From the IMG/VR virus record IMGVR_UViG_3300020473_002208, positions 1-40,554 of that record: 40,554 bases of DNA; one strand, 5' to 3'. Each line of letters begins with the position of its first letter. Position 1 is the first letter of the stretch. The stretch comes from a virus. The notes under the pieces were generated by a model. The model was not told the DNA's origin. It did no database searches and saw only the letters and a program-made list of their open reading frames with translations. Made by a program: the position numbers and the translations under genes. Shown one piece after another: positions 1-8,136 of this stretch.

Positions 1-258
1 ATAGAGTACCACCAACAGGCAGTTGATCTCTTCTCACCGTTCAACCATGAGTGGTGCACTTATTATCTGAATTCGGGCTTTGAGAGGGGTTACACGCAAA
101 AATTGAAGCGCATGCCAGCACAAGCATTCACTAGCGAATCAGGCCCAATAGGTGGTGACCCGGACAGACCAGAAAGAGATAGTTTAAAAGGGAGCAGATT
201 TATTGATGAAAAGTCTAAGCCTCACACCAACTCTTATGCAGAAGCTCGTAAAAAATAA
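1..258 (+). CDS. C-terminal part of an unrecognised protein
   Basis: The reading frame is open from the first base and ends at TAA 256-258, giving the last 85 residues of a longer protein. The visible part begins IEYHQQAVDLF and ends in a charged, probably disordered tail rich in Asp, Arg, Ser and Lys (GGDPDRPERD). I do not recognise a family. It lies on the opposite strand from the methyltransferase gene and converges on it across a hairpin. Whether it belongs to the same mobile unit cannot be judged without upstream sequence. Confidence 0.5.
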   Translation: MEYHQQAVDLFSPFNHEWCTYYLNSGFERGYTQKLKRMPAQAFTSESGPIGGDPDRPERDSLKGSRFIDEKSKPHTNSYAEARKK

Positions 259-376
259 ATACAGAAGCCCAAGGGGTTTTGCCAGATTAACAGTCGGGGC
301 TCAAATCTTATTTTACAGCAGAAGTGAATGGGTTTAGACCTCATTTGTCTTCGAGCGAGAAGCGGGCTTATAACTC

Positions 377-407
377 AAAAAGCCCTATAATTTGAACTTA
401 TAGGGCT
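377..407 (-). terminator. Rho-independent terminator of the methyltransferase gene
   Basis: A perfect 10-bp inverted repeat (AGCCCTATAA / TTATAGGGCT, 7-base loop) lies just past the stop codon of the minus-strand methyltransferase. Read on minus it is followed by a run of T. On plus no T run follows, so it mainly serves the minus-strand gene, though the stem could also stop transcripts from the left. Confidence 0.7.
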
Positions 408-416
408 ATTCGGTCG

Positions 417-1994
417 TTACAACAAATGCGATAAGCACCGCCCGAGCGAAGCGCCAAGAATTGGAGGCACGGCATTACCAACTTGTGTGTACTGAGGTAC
501 TTCGAACTTCCTCATTTGTCCACCTGTCGTAACCTTTGAGCGAAAAACAAAATCATCAGGAAATGACTGTATACGCGCCATTTCACGTACAGTTAACACC
601 CTCAGTTCATGATCATCATAGTGACAAGCATCATCAGGTATAGATAGGGCAGCAGGAGCTGGAGAATCAGCAATTAAAGCTTTCTGAGTTTGCTTTTTGG
701 TAGGGTGAGCCTTTAAATAATTTTCAAACTCTGTCTTACAATTAAACTGATATAGCTCACCATTCTCATGTAAATATCTATAGCTAGAAAGAGTACTCCA
801 GACATTTTCCTCTAATCTGTTTGATTCATTCTTAAGGATTTTAAATACAGCCTGAGTAATAGATCTTTCACCAATTTGCTGAAGCACTTGATATAACCTG
901 AACCTTCTTTTGACTACTGCACTATTATTTCTAAGTTCGTGGTTTAAAAGTTCAGTTCTGGCATTTAATGCAGTAAACCTTTGATTAAGGTGCTGCACGA
1001 ATGCTGATGGCTTTGATGGGTTATTGACCTTCAAATCATCAATGGCTTCCCGAACAGAAACTTCTGGAGAATTCACTAGCTCGGCTAAAAATGATCTCTC
1101 AAAGAAAGGCAAGTCACAACTCTTATTCGAATCATAATAATTTAAATGTCCAAACTCTAATTCCTCACCATGACTTTTAACTTTGGAGAAAAACTCAAGA
1201 GAGTGAGAGAACATATCTTTTTCGGTAGTGTTTAGTCTATCGGATAGTTGTTGAAGGTAATCTTCTCGAACTCCAATTAGTATGAAACGAGGCCTATTCT
1301 GGGCAACACCAGCTTTTCTAGCATTGACGTGGAGACAAACAGGTACATAACCAATTGATGCGAAAACTTTCGATACTTCGTACCACGCGTGAAAGCTCTT
1401 ACCTTCATCATCTTTAAAGGGGCGAAGAATACCTGTCACATTCTCCAATAAAACCAACTTGGGCAGAGTGAACTCCACAAAGCGAGCGAACTCCCATGGC
1501 AAAGTGTTTTTATCGCTATTTTTGTCTCTCTTTCCAGCCATGCTAAACGACTGACAGGGAGGGCCGCCTGAGACAAGATCTAATCCCCCATCTCTCCCAA
1601 AAGCAGACCTAAGTTGATGGACAAGTTTCGGAGAAGACGCAAGTAACCTGTTGAGCTCAATAATACTGCCAACAATTAGCTTACCGTCCAGAGTGTCTAT
1701 ATTTTGAGGAATATCTGAAAACCCATTCTGACCCACTTGAGGAAACTCAAAAGGATTCTCTCTCAAACGAGATTTCAAATTAGAGTGTCTACTACTGAGC
1801 CAAAATGCATTTTCAGATCGCTGATTTTGATTAGCTTTCTCTTCTAAGTCTTCGTTAAAAAAGTTATAAGCAAAAGTTTCCGCAGCCATTGGAGATAGCT
1901 CATTAGCAAGAACTAACTCAAAGCCTGCACTTTCTAACCCGAGCGATAAACCACCACAACCGGAAAACAACTCAATATGATTCAAATTACACAC
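417..1994 (-). CDS. DNA (cytosine-5-)-methyltransferase of a type II R-M system
   Basis: This enzyme transfers methyl from S-adenosylmethionine to C5 of cytosine in its target site and protects host DNA from the neighbouring endonuclease. The classical motifs appear in order: AdoMet loop FSGCGGLSLG (residues 10-19), catalytic PPCQS (145-149, Cys147), ENV (184-186), QNRPRF (232-237) and the C-terminal QVGNAVPP (504-511). At 525 residues it is longer than typical members. Extra length lies between motifs I and IV (about 45-140) and in the target-recognition region (about 250-460). It is divergent from the MvaI/BcnI-type endonuclease across a 409-bp spacer. That family cuts CCWGG or CCSGG, so a related target is a fair guess but is not shown by sequence. 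Confidence 0.93.
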   Translation of the reverse strand: MCNLNHIELFSGCGGLSLGLESAGFELVLANELSPMAAETFAYNFFNEDLEEKANQNQRSENAFWLSSRHSNLKSRLRENPFEFPQVGQNGFSDIPQNIDTLDGKLIVGSIIELNRLLASSPKLVHQLRSAFGRDGGLDLVSGGPPCQSFSMAGKRDKNSDKNTLPWEFARFVEFTLPKLVLLENVTGILRPFKDDEGKSFHAWYEVSKVFASIGYVPVCLHVNARKAGVAQNRPRFILIGVREDYLQQLSDRLNTTEKDMFSHSLEFFSKVKSHGEELEFGHLNYYDSNKSCDLPFFERSFLAELVNSPEVSVREAIDDLKVNNPSKPSAFVQHLNQRFTALNARTELLNHELRNNSAVVKRRFRLYQVLQQIGERSITQAVFKILKNESNRLEENVWSTLSSYRYLHENGELYQFNCKTEFENYLKAHPTKKQTQKALIADSPAPAALSIPDDACHYDDHELRVLTVREMARIQSFPDDFVFRSKVTTGGQMRKFEVPQYTQVGNAVPPILGASLGRCLSHLL

Positions 1995-2403
1995 TTTTAG
2001 ATCAATAAATATCTAGGGCGTATTCTAATTCTAGTAGTAGGAAAAGTCCAGGAGTTTTGAATTTTTATTTTACATATTTCATTCAATCACTTAGGATAAT
2101 TATTGCTGTTTGAGAGCAGCGATTGAATCATTTCTTAAAGACCCCTCTGTGGTCCTCTCTGTAGATACTCGAAGCATATTATTGATGCTTTTGGATGTTT
2201 ACGGTGAGTGCCACATAAAATCACATCGTAAATGTATCTACACACTCGGTTAGAGCCTGAGGGTGTACTGCTTCTATTTTCACCTTTATCTATCTGACCG
2301 GTGGCTTGGGATATTAAGCCGTCCTTTTTAGGTAAAGCAGTTGGTGCAGATCCTTTAACTCAGATAGTGCCGCTAGTGCACTAAGTTAATAGGAACAGTA
2401 GTT
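1995..2403. promoter_or_regulatory. Divergent R-M intergenic region
   Basis: This 409-bp stretch separates the start codons of the methyltransferase and the endonuclease and must hold both promoters. I see no open frame for a C-protein regulator. It contains an inverted repeat TTCAATC...GATTGAA around 2080-2127 and a small hairpin AAGCAT/ATGCTT at 2172-2190 followed by TT. Long spacing with structured DNA suggests the two genes are timed transcriptionally, but I could not pick promoter hexamers with confidence. Confidence 0.45.
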
Positions 2404-3852
2404 ATGTCTGAAACAAACTACCCTAGTGAAAAAAGACTAAAGCAGTTAGTTAAACAAGTAAAAAAAGAACAGAGAGTCAAGATACATCAAGCGTATGACC
2501 TTATAAGTCAATCACTTGGTCACTCAAGCTGGCGAGAGCTAAAACCAATAATCGAACTCCACTGGAAAACTCAAATTCCATCCCCTCAGGCATCTTTGAA
2601 TTTTATTAATGATGAAGATGTAACTTTATCAGATGATGAGATTAATGATATCGACAAAGAGCGAAGTGTCGAGTTTGATAAATCAGTAAAAGAACTAGTT
2701 GAAAAAAACAAAATACAACTAGCTCGGTTGGGGGTTGAATACTCTATATTTGAACCGACTTTGACGGGCCTAAAAAAATCAATTCTCGATGCAACACAGC
2801 CGGTTCGAACTCATTTTGAATTAGAGAATTTTCATTATTATTATTCTCAAAGCCAAGGCTCAGAAAATAAAGTCGTTAAGACTGCATATTTGCTAACGGC
2901 TGATCACACTATCCCCTCTAGAGCTAGCTTTTATCGCCCTAAGACCAAGAAAGGTGATCCACGTATGTGGTTTCGTAACTTAGGGCAACTAGCGAATGCA
3001 GGGGATCTGGTAGCGATAATCATTTTTGACGAAGAGCCATATTTAATAAACATCTCTGATTGTGTCATTAGCGAGGAATTAGAAAACTTACGTAGTCCTA
3101 TTGGTAAGTTACTCAAGGCCTATGTTGATTCTGACAGTTCAATTGCTGATGAGTTATTGGGCAAGTTAAAAGCCTTAGCAATTAAGCCCTTCAAGGCTCT
3201 AAGAAAGGGTGATACTGCAATAGGCTATACGTTGGAGACGCTTTTAGGTATTGAAGCTAACTCTAGTAAGCTACCAGATTACAAAGGTATTGAACTTAAA
3301 GCGGGTAGAGGTGGTAAGAACCGTTCAAACTTATTCGCCCAAGTTGCAAAGTGGGATATAAGTCCTTGTCAAAAAAGTGCGGAAATTCTTGATAAATATG
3401 GTTACCAACGAGAGGATGACTTTAAGCTTTATTGTACGGTTAGTACACAGAAATCGAACTCTCAAGGTTTGTACTTCAAATATGACAAGTCAAATGATCA
3501 ACTTCAGGAATGGCATGACAACGGAGAATTAGTAGCCGTCTGGCCTGGTCATATTCTCCGAGAACGGCTGCTTGAGAAGCATGCAGAAACATTTTGGATT
3601 GAAGCTGATAGCTATGTCAAAGACGGTATAGAGCACTTTCAATTAAAGAGTGTTATCCATACTAAAAAGCCCTTGGCGTCTCAATTATTACCACTTCTTG
3701 AAAATGGTGTAATTACTATGGACCACCTAATAAAAAGGGATGGTAAAAATAATCGCGTTAGCGAAAAAGGACCACTATTTAAGATTGATAAAAAGAACTT
3801 AAATCTATTGTTTCCAGAACCGGTTAAATACTCACTCAACGATAATGTATAA
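2404..3852 (+). CDS. MvaI/BcnI-family type II restriction endonuclease
   Basis: This is likely the cutting half of the R-M pair. The region around residues 274-313 (GYTLETLLGIEANSS, then LPDYKGIELKAGRGG) matches the conserved core of the MvaI/BcnI endonuclease family. The PD-ExK-type site would be Asp292, Glu297 and Lys299, with Glu278 nearby. Family members are compact monomers cutting CCWGG (MvaI) or CCSGG (BcnI). At 482 residues this one is about twice their size. The N-terminal 50 residues (KRLKQLVKQVK, then LGHSSWRELK) resemble a small helical domain seen in other accessory proteins, and residues 100-260 are unassigned. ATG at 2404 follows a weak ribosome site (AGGAACAGT). Confidence 0.85.
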   Translation: MSETNYPSEKRLKQLVKQVKKEQRVKIHQAYDLISQSLGHSSWRELKPIIELHWKTQIPSPQASLNFINDEDVTLSDDEINDIDKERSVEFDKSVKELVEKNKIQLARLGVEYSIFEPTLTGLKKSILDATQPVRTHFELENFHYYYSQSQGSENKVVKTAYLLTADHTIPSRASFYRPKTKKGDPRMWFRNLGQLANAGDLVAIIIFDEEPYLINISDCVISEELENLRSPIGKLLKAYVDSDSSIADELLGKLKALAIKPFKALRKGDTAIGYTLETLLGIEANSSKLPDYKGIELKAGRGGKNRSNLFAQVAKWDISPCQKSAEILDKYGYQREDDFKLYCTVSTQKSNSQGLYFKYDKSNDQLQEWHDNGELVAVWPGHILRERLLEKHAETFWIEADSYVKDGIEHFQLKSVIHTKKPLASQLLPLLENGVITMDHLIKRDGKNNRVSEKGPLFKIDKKNLNLLFPEPVKYSLNDNV

Positions 3853-3909
3853 ATTAATTTTTAATATACAGCTAAGAGTAAAATAGGAATTCGTTAGTTG
3901 GTTCTGAGA

Positions 3910-4028
3910 TAACTATCAGCAAAATTTCTCCACTTCACCTGACAGACAGCTATGAGCAGCGCTTCGCTGTACTTGAGCGAAGCGAAGTCGGCAAGCGTTG
4001 CGAATCACCATTAAATGCTTTGTTATGT
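3910..4028 (-). other. Candidate integron attC site (second cassette)
   Basis: Directly after the HEPN-like gene, the minus strand reads TAACAAAGCA and, about 105 bases on, TGCTGATAGTTA. These complementary ends match the layout of integron attC sites. Between them lies a strong hairpin (GCTTCGCT / AGCGAAGC) and the stretch ATTCGCAACGCTTGCC, typical of longer attC sites. The match is less perfect than for the site at 4993, so this copy may be decayed. Confidence 0.5.
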
Positions 4029-4031
4029 ATA

Positions 4032-4832
4032 TCAGAGGGTTGCGATGATCTCTTTTATTCGGCTTTCCCCCAAAAATGCAAAGTGCATCTCCAGCCAATT
4101 TTTTATTTTTCTTGCCTTTTTATGTTCATCAGCAAGCTTCATAAATTGAATGAATTGTTCATCCTTAGACAAACAAGCAATTAACTCGTTAGCTGACAGA
4201 GATGAAGCCTGTTCAACATAAATTTTATCAACAGCACGGACGCTCTTGATTACCATAGTGATCAACGTAGACACATCCTTAAGAGTAAACTTTCCAGTGC
4301 CGTAATTGGATAGAGCTTCATTAACATCAAAGTGATGGTAACTATCGAATATTGCTTGAGAATCGTCTTTTAAGTGTTGTATCGACGCTTTCGACAACTT
4401 CGCATTAGATGTTTTAGCATGAACGACTTTGTTTCTCCAGTGGCATAGAAGCTCAACTAAAATGATCCATTCAGGCTTTACTTCTGGTGTAGCTTCAAGA
4501 AATCGAACGACTCTGTCCGCTTTAGAGTCGGTAGGATTTTTTTTAATATTAAAGTTCATGTCTTCGTTTAGCCATAAATCGGAATTGCTAACCTTAGACA
4601 AGTATTCAAACAAACTTTCAACAGAGTAGACAATTGCAGACTTTACAGCAAAGCGCCTAGAGTTCATTGATGACTGTTTTGCATTTCCGGGTTTCCAAGA
4701 AATATTTAAAGTTGAAGGTGCTGTCGTTTCTTCTGTCATTGTCGACAACGCAACTGCTATTGTATTCATACAATGAACACTATGACCTACATCGTCTAAG
4801 AACTCTTTTAAATGATTGCTTTCAATTGACAT
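4032..4832 (-). CDS. HEPN-like protein in an integron cassette
   Basis: This 266-residue, mostly helical protein has no signal peptide or membrane segment. The pattern ELLCHWRNKVVHAK (residues 127-140) contains R133-x4-H138, the R-x4-6-H signature of HEPN domains, many of which are RNases in toxin-antitoxin and abortive-infection systems. Family assignment is by motif only. The gene ends 3 bases from the attC-like site and begins 16 bases after the CCA end of a tRNA-like gene on the same strand, so both sit in one cassette. No strong ribosome site precedes ATG 4832. It may be a stand-alone HEPN toxin or a harmless HEPN scaffold protein. Confidence 0.6.
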   Translation of the reverse strand: MSIESNHLKEFLDDVGHSVHCMNTIAVALSTMTEETTAPSTLNISWKPGNAKQSSMNSRRFAVKSAIVYSVESLFEYLSKVSNSDLWLNEDMNFNIKKNPTDSKADRVVRFLEATPEVKPEWIILVELLCHWRNKVVHAKTSNAKLSKASIQHLKDDSQAIFDSYHHFDVNEALSNYGTGKFTLKDVSTLITMVIKSVRAVDKIYVEQASSLSANELIACLSKDEQFIQFMKLADEHKKARKIKNWLEMHFAFLGESRIKEIIATL

Positions 4833-4848
4833 GGGGTATCTTGAAGTG

Positions 4849-4937
4849 TGGTGGCACCAGCAGGAATCGAACCTACGTCGTCGGGTTTAACTAGAAATTT
4901 TAGTAGCCGCCGTCTTTCCGCATTAGACCATAGTGCC
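4849..4937 (-). tRNA. tRNA-like gene with an anomalous anticodon arm
   Basis: Read on minus, the ends form a 7-bp acceptor stem (GGCACTA / TGGTGCC, one G-U pair) followed by A and an encoded CCA. The T arm is canonical (GTAGG, loop TTCGATT, CCTGC) and the D arm pairs GTCT with AGAC. The 34 bases between D stem and T arm do not form a standard anticodon stem. If class II spacing (5-7-5 plus a 17-base variable arm) is imposed, the loop is TACTAAA with CTA (4901-4903) as anticodon. The stem would then have two mismatches, and position 33 is A instead of U. It is therefore a degenerate tRNA, an odd suppressor-type tRNA or a tRNA mimic. It lies between an attC site and the HEPN-like gene. Confidence 0.55.
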
Positions 4938-4992
4938 GAAGTGAACAATATGCAATCTTACACTGTTGTCAATGATTTACGCAATCGATATA

Positions 4993-5049
4993 CATAACGT
5001 CCGCATAAACCAGCCAACGAAAATTTGCCGCTTTAATGCGTTTGTTATG
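4993..5049 (-). other. Integron attC recombination site (first cassette)
   Basis: This 57-bp imperfect palindrome has arms CATAAC/GTTATG and CGCAT/ATGCG, with AAA/TTA between them. The minus strand begins TAACAAACGCATTAAAG and ends ATGCGGACGTTATG. Those are the layout and core (GTTATG) of short attC sites recognised by integron integrases as folded single strands. It overlaps the end of the MtlR-like gene, as expected for a cassette. Confidence 0.8.
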
Positions 5050-5551
5050 TTTTTTTACTCAATGGCCTAAGAGGTGTAACTCGGTTGTAAGATTGTCTCT
5101 TATGCATAATTATCATAGAAAAGAATAAAATGAACGCCTCACGCCAACCTAATTCTTGAATGAAGTCTTCTAGCTCTTTACCTTGAGCTAGTGCCTTCCA
5201 TATTTCTGGCGAATATTTCATTATGTTTTTTATTCGGTGCTGGAATTTAACGGTTTTAAAGCTTTGCTCAGAAACATCATGTGCACATTTATTTCGAAGT
5301 TGACGTAATTGATTATATATTTTTAATTCTCCTTCGGTAATCACACCAGTGCGGTAAGCTAAAATTATTTTTGTTTCAAAATCGGCTCGGTGTAATAGTT
5401 CATCTTTCTTATCAAGCTTTGGTAATAATCTATGCTCTAAATGTTTATAAAGCTCATTTTCAACGTGTGCTGCTGTTATTAAAACCAAAGCTCTATCACT
5501 TTCTAATTTTAGCTCTTGAATAATTGGTTTTGCCTTTTCCGGGTCGAACAT
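5045..5551 (-). CDS. MtlR-like (HEPN-related) cassette protein
   Basis: This 168-residue helical protein resembles the MtlR/MltR family: LESDRALVLITAAHVENEL (16-34), then ILAYRTGVITEGELK (63-77), then LRQLRNKCAHD (82-92). The last contains R86-x4-H91, like the HEPN signature. MtlR was named as a repressor of mannitol use, but distant members occur in mobile DNA and their role is unclear. I do not infer mannitol control here. The gene is the first cassette next to the broken integrase gene and overlaps its attC by a few bases. The C-terminus ends in a basic stretch (RVTPLRPLSKKT). Confidence 0.65.
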   Translation of the reverse strand: MFDPEKAKPIIQELKLESDRALVLITAAHVENELYKHLEHRLLPKLDKKDELLHRADFETKIILAYRTGVITEGELKIYNQLRQLRNKCAHDVSEQSFKTVKFQHRIKNIMKYSPEIWKALAQGKELEDFIQELGWREAFILFFSMIIMHKRQSYNRVTPLRPLSKKT

Positions 5552-5784
5552 ATGTTAATTACTACCTTAAAACATACCATGTTTATAGCAAGCGAATCGC
5601 GTGTTGTTCTACTACGCTACCGCTCACTTTTCTGAGTGATACCTTTCTAACAGATTAGTTAACTCATTGCCATTATTATTAAAAATAGCTATTGCTCATT
5701 TTTATCTTGCGACAAAAGCACGCGATTGGGTCGTTTGCTTGGCTATGTGAGCTATTGCGCTGAAACTATTTTAATATACAGTAT
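5552..5784. other. Probable attI / cassette promoter region
   Basis: This 233-bp AT-rich gap lies between the 5' end of the integrase remnant and the first cassette gene, where attI and the cassette promoter are expected. The minus strand contains CTGTTAGAAAGG (about 5647-5658), a possible recombination point resembling the GTTRRRY core. I find no open frame. Assignment rests on position and one core-like motif. Confidence 0.4.
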
Positions 5785-6539
5785 TTGCATGTCTTCAAAG
5801 GAATGATAACTCGCTTTTCTTATTTTAATTGCAACGCACACTACATGTTGACTCGACAGTATTCACTGAGGACGGTTAACCCTTACCTTAGTTTGATATC
5901 TAACTTCATACATTCTCATAATAAAAGACATCCCACTACTAAGGGCGATAACGCAGTGATTGTGTTTTTAGACTACTTAATTTTAAAAAGAAATATGTCG
6001 CCTAGAACGCAGGTGGCCGCATTAAATGCATTAGCGTTTTTGTAAAAACACATAGTAAAAGAAGAATTGTCGTTGGACTTAAATTTTTTCAAAAGCAATA
6101 GACATCCCAAATTGCCAGTCGCTATAGCTCCAGAAGAAGTTAAAGAAAAATGTCGTTTATGAAAAAACCTCTATTAATTAATTGCGGGATTAATGTACAG
6201 AAGCGGTTTAAGGGTAGTTGAGGCGGTGCAGCTCAGAGTGAAAGATACTGATTTTGACTATAGATGTATTCAAGTCTGGAATGGAAAAGGCAATTAACAT
6301 CGAATTGTAACACTTGCAAAAGCGTTGAAGGCTGCTTTAAAACAGTCGGGAATTACAAAGTTAGTTACACCACATATGTTCAAACACTCGTTCGCGACTC
6401 ATCTCTTGCCATCAGAAGCAGACATTCGCACAGTCCGAAGTCACTGGGTCATTCAGACGTTAAAACCAATCAGATTTATACTCATGCTTTACAGCAAGGC
6501 GAAAACAGTATTGTGAGCCCTTTGAGCAATATTTTCTAG
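5785..6539 (+). pseudogene. intI: Broken integron integrase gene (intI remnant)
   Basis: Fragments in consecutive frames together resemble an integron tyrosine recombinase. The N-terminal part reads YLSLISNFIHSHNKRHP, then MSPRTQVAALNALAFL. A TAA at 6043-6045 replaces the usual Tyr, and the same frame continues KHIVKEELSLDLNFF to LPVAIAPEEV. A middle part (YRSGLRVVEAVQLRVKDTD) carries the first catalytic Arg and stops at a second TAA after NGKGN. The catalytic box PHMFKHSFATHLL keeps the His but has Lys in place of the conserved Arg. A frameshift then leads to SLGHSDVKTNQIYTHALQQG with the Tyr. About 60-80 codons before the HSFATH box are missing, including where the IntI-specific insert should be. 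It cannot encode an active enzyme. Confidence 0.85.
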
Positions 6540-6726
6540 CTTGTTTTGGGGCAAAAATGAGTTACGGTTGAAGATCCGCTCCTGGCAAATATGCCACTGT
6601 CAGATTTAATGAAGTTCGGTTAATCGAATCTGACCGAATGAGTCGTAGAGTGTTAACACCAAGTTATAGGTATTGTTACGACTATCTTTGGTAGCCTCAT
6701 CATTTTTAGAGTTTAGGCCTAAAAAA
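6540..6726. other. Prophage left boundary region (probable attL)
   Basis: This gap lies between the integron integrase remnant and the 3' end of the phage integrase gene, where the left attachment site of a lambda-like prophage normally lies. It contains an 8-bp inverted repeat GTCAGATT...AATCTGAC (about 6599-6634) and an AT-rich TTTTTAG...CTAAAAAA repeat (6705-6727) that may end the integrase transcript. The core cannot be defined because the right end is outside the window. Confidence 0.4.
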
Positions 6727-7893
6727 TTACACAACTATATTTGGTACTTGTGTCCAGCTTAGACTTTTTCCGTGTTTGGTATAAACCTTAGTCGACTTAC
6801 TATCTGAATGCCCCATACGTTTCTGAGGGTCTACTCCTTGAGCTTCAATTAGCCTTGCAGAAAGGCCGCGTATTTCGTGATAGGTCGGTCTTTCTGCCAA
6901 GGGTAGTGTGGAGTACAATCCTAACTTATCTCGAACTTTTGAAAACTCTCGACTGATATTTCGGCTTACAACCTGAGTCACATGCCTAACCTCTTTACTG
7001 ATAGGGTTTGAGTTGGTTTTTGGTAGCCGATGGACCACGAAAGGTGATGCGATATTGTCTCTGCTATCGTCCACTATTTTTTTGATAGTTTCATTGATGG
7101 GAATGATCACATGAGATGCTTCGCTTTTATGTGTTTTTTGACGATGTATCGCTAGTTCACCGTATATCAGCCCAGTATCATCCTGCTTAGGTGTGTCATA
7201 CCAAATGCAGCCACAACGACCACTTTCGGGCTTTCTAAGCTTGTACTCAATTCGGGAGATTTCCAGCACTGCGTGGGTTGTTTGCATTGTTAAATCCATA
7301 GCAGTTTTTAACCAGATAGGCGCCGCAGCTCTTATCTTTTCGAAGTGGGCTATATCTAGAGCCTTGCGCATTTTCGCTTCTTTTGGCTTTTTAATTTTAA
7401 GTGCGGCTGGGTTTGAATCCATCTCACCGATATCCTTGGCATAATCAAACACCAACTCTAAGAAGCTCAACTTTCTGTTGTACACATTATTACTGGCGCC
7501 ACTATGATAAGCGTCCATATATTCCGTTACATCAGCGAGTGAGATATCACTCCCTGACATTGTGAAAAAGGCCTTAATTCGCTGCGCATCATTTAGCCAA
7601 GTCGATCTTAGATTTTTACCCGGGTTCTTATCTTCTAACATTCGCTCAACAATTTGGTCTACTACGTCAGAAAAGCTGGTGGACGAATACCCCTCATCTA
7701 AGAGCTTGTCGAGTACCGTAGTACTGCGTTTGAGACGGTTGTACTCATTGGCGATAATAATTGCTTCAGCACGTACTTTGCTAATTACTTTACGCTTGCC
7801 ATTTACCAGCGAGAGGACATAGCCCTTTTTCTTATTGTGGTACAAAAAAGGGGGAAGATCCCGGTTCCTATGAATGCGTTTTCTTGGGGCCAT
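6727..7893 (-). CDS. int: Prophage integrase (tyrosine recombinase)
   Basis: This enzyme catalyses site-specific integration and excision of the prophage. The 388 residues comprise a basic N-terminal arm-binding region (1-60), a core-binding SAM-like domain (about 70-165) and a C-terminal catalytic domain. Catalytic residues visible are Arg214 (EISRIEYK), HEIR (His339, Arg342), His362 (RMGHSDSKST) and nucleophile Tyr371 (KVYTKHG). It is the last gene of the leftward early operon, one base after the excisionase stop, in the lambda xis-int arrangement. It lies at the prophage edge beside the putative attL. Confidence 0.93.
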   Translation of the reverse strand: MAPRKRIHRNRDLPPFLYHNKKKGYVLSLVNGKRKVISKVRAEAIIIANEYNRLKRSTTVLDKLLDEGYSSTSFSDVVDQIVERMLEDKNPGKNLRSTWLNDAQRIKAFFTMSGSDISLADVTEYMDAYHSGASNNVYNRKLSFLELVFDYAKDIGEMDSNPAALKIKKPKEAKMRKALDIAHFEKIRAAAPIWLKTAMDLTMQTTHAVLEISRIEYKLRKPESGRCGCIWYDTPKQDDTGLIYGELAIHRQKTHKSEASHVIIPINETIKKIVDDSRDNIASPFVVHRLPKTNSNPISKEVRHVTQVVSRNISREFSKVRDKLGLYSTLPLAERPTYHEIRGLSARLIEAQGVDPQKRMGHSDSKSTKVYTKHGKSLSWTQVPNIVV

Positions 7894-7894
7894 A

Positions 7895-8122
7895 CTAACT
7901 ATTCACTGCTAATTGAAGTGCAATATCCTTTGCTTTGGCTCTGGTACCAGGCTTTTGATCTTCATAGATGTAAACCTGCTGCCCTGGGCCTACTAATTCA
8001 CCGTCGATGTAATTACAGGTTACCCAATCCCTGATCGCTTGATAACTTGGTTCAGACCCCTCAGCGAAGTATAACTTTGCCCAGGCTCTGGCTTTTATTA
8101 GCTTTCTATTTTCCTTTTTCAT
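7895..8122 (-). CDS. xis: Excisionase (Xis-like)
   Basis: This small basic 75-residue protein likely bends attachment-site DNA and steers integrase toward excision. The stretch SYQAIRDWVTCNYIDGELV followed by QQVYIYED resembles the winged-helix core of phage excisionases (recognition helix, then a wing with the hydrophobic VYIYE strand). I chose ATG 8122 because AGGA lies 8 bases upstream. A longer frame from TTG 8176 would overlap the preceding gene and lacks a ribosome site. It is translated just ahead of integrase in the same operon. Confidence 0.8.
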   Translation of the reverse strand: MKKENRKLIKARAWAKLYFAEGSEPSYQAIRDWVTCNYIDGELVGPGQQVYIYEDQKPGTRAKAKDIALQLAVNS

Positions 8123-8136
8123 CTTTCTTATCCTAG

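Noticed and set aside
411-450. A third attC site left of the methyltransferase gene that would make the R-M pair a cassette
   Set aside because: Only a loose GTTAC/TTGTAA similarity is present, it lies within the coding end of the methyltransferase, and no complementary arms were found.
3916-4098. A 60-residue frame over the attC-like region
   Set aside because: It crosses the recombination palindrome and the end of the HEPN-like gene and has no ribosome site.
4849-4937. tRNA with a group I intron
   Set aside because: The extra sequence in the anticodon region is only about a dozen bases, far too short for any self-splicing intron.
5785-6045. An 86-residue open frame taken as a small gene
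   Set aside because: It is the N-terminal piece of the integrase remnant. The same frame continues with family sequence after the stop.
6264-6539. Open frames of 91 and 63 residues as separate genes
   Set aside because: Both contain pieces of the integrase C-terminal domain in different frames, which is what a frameshifted pseudogene gives.
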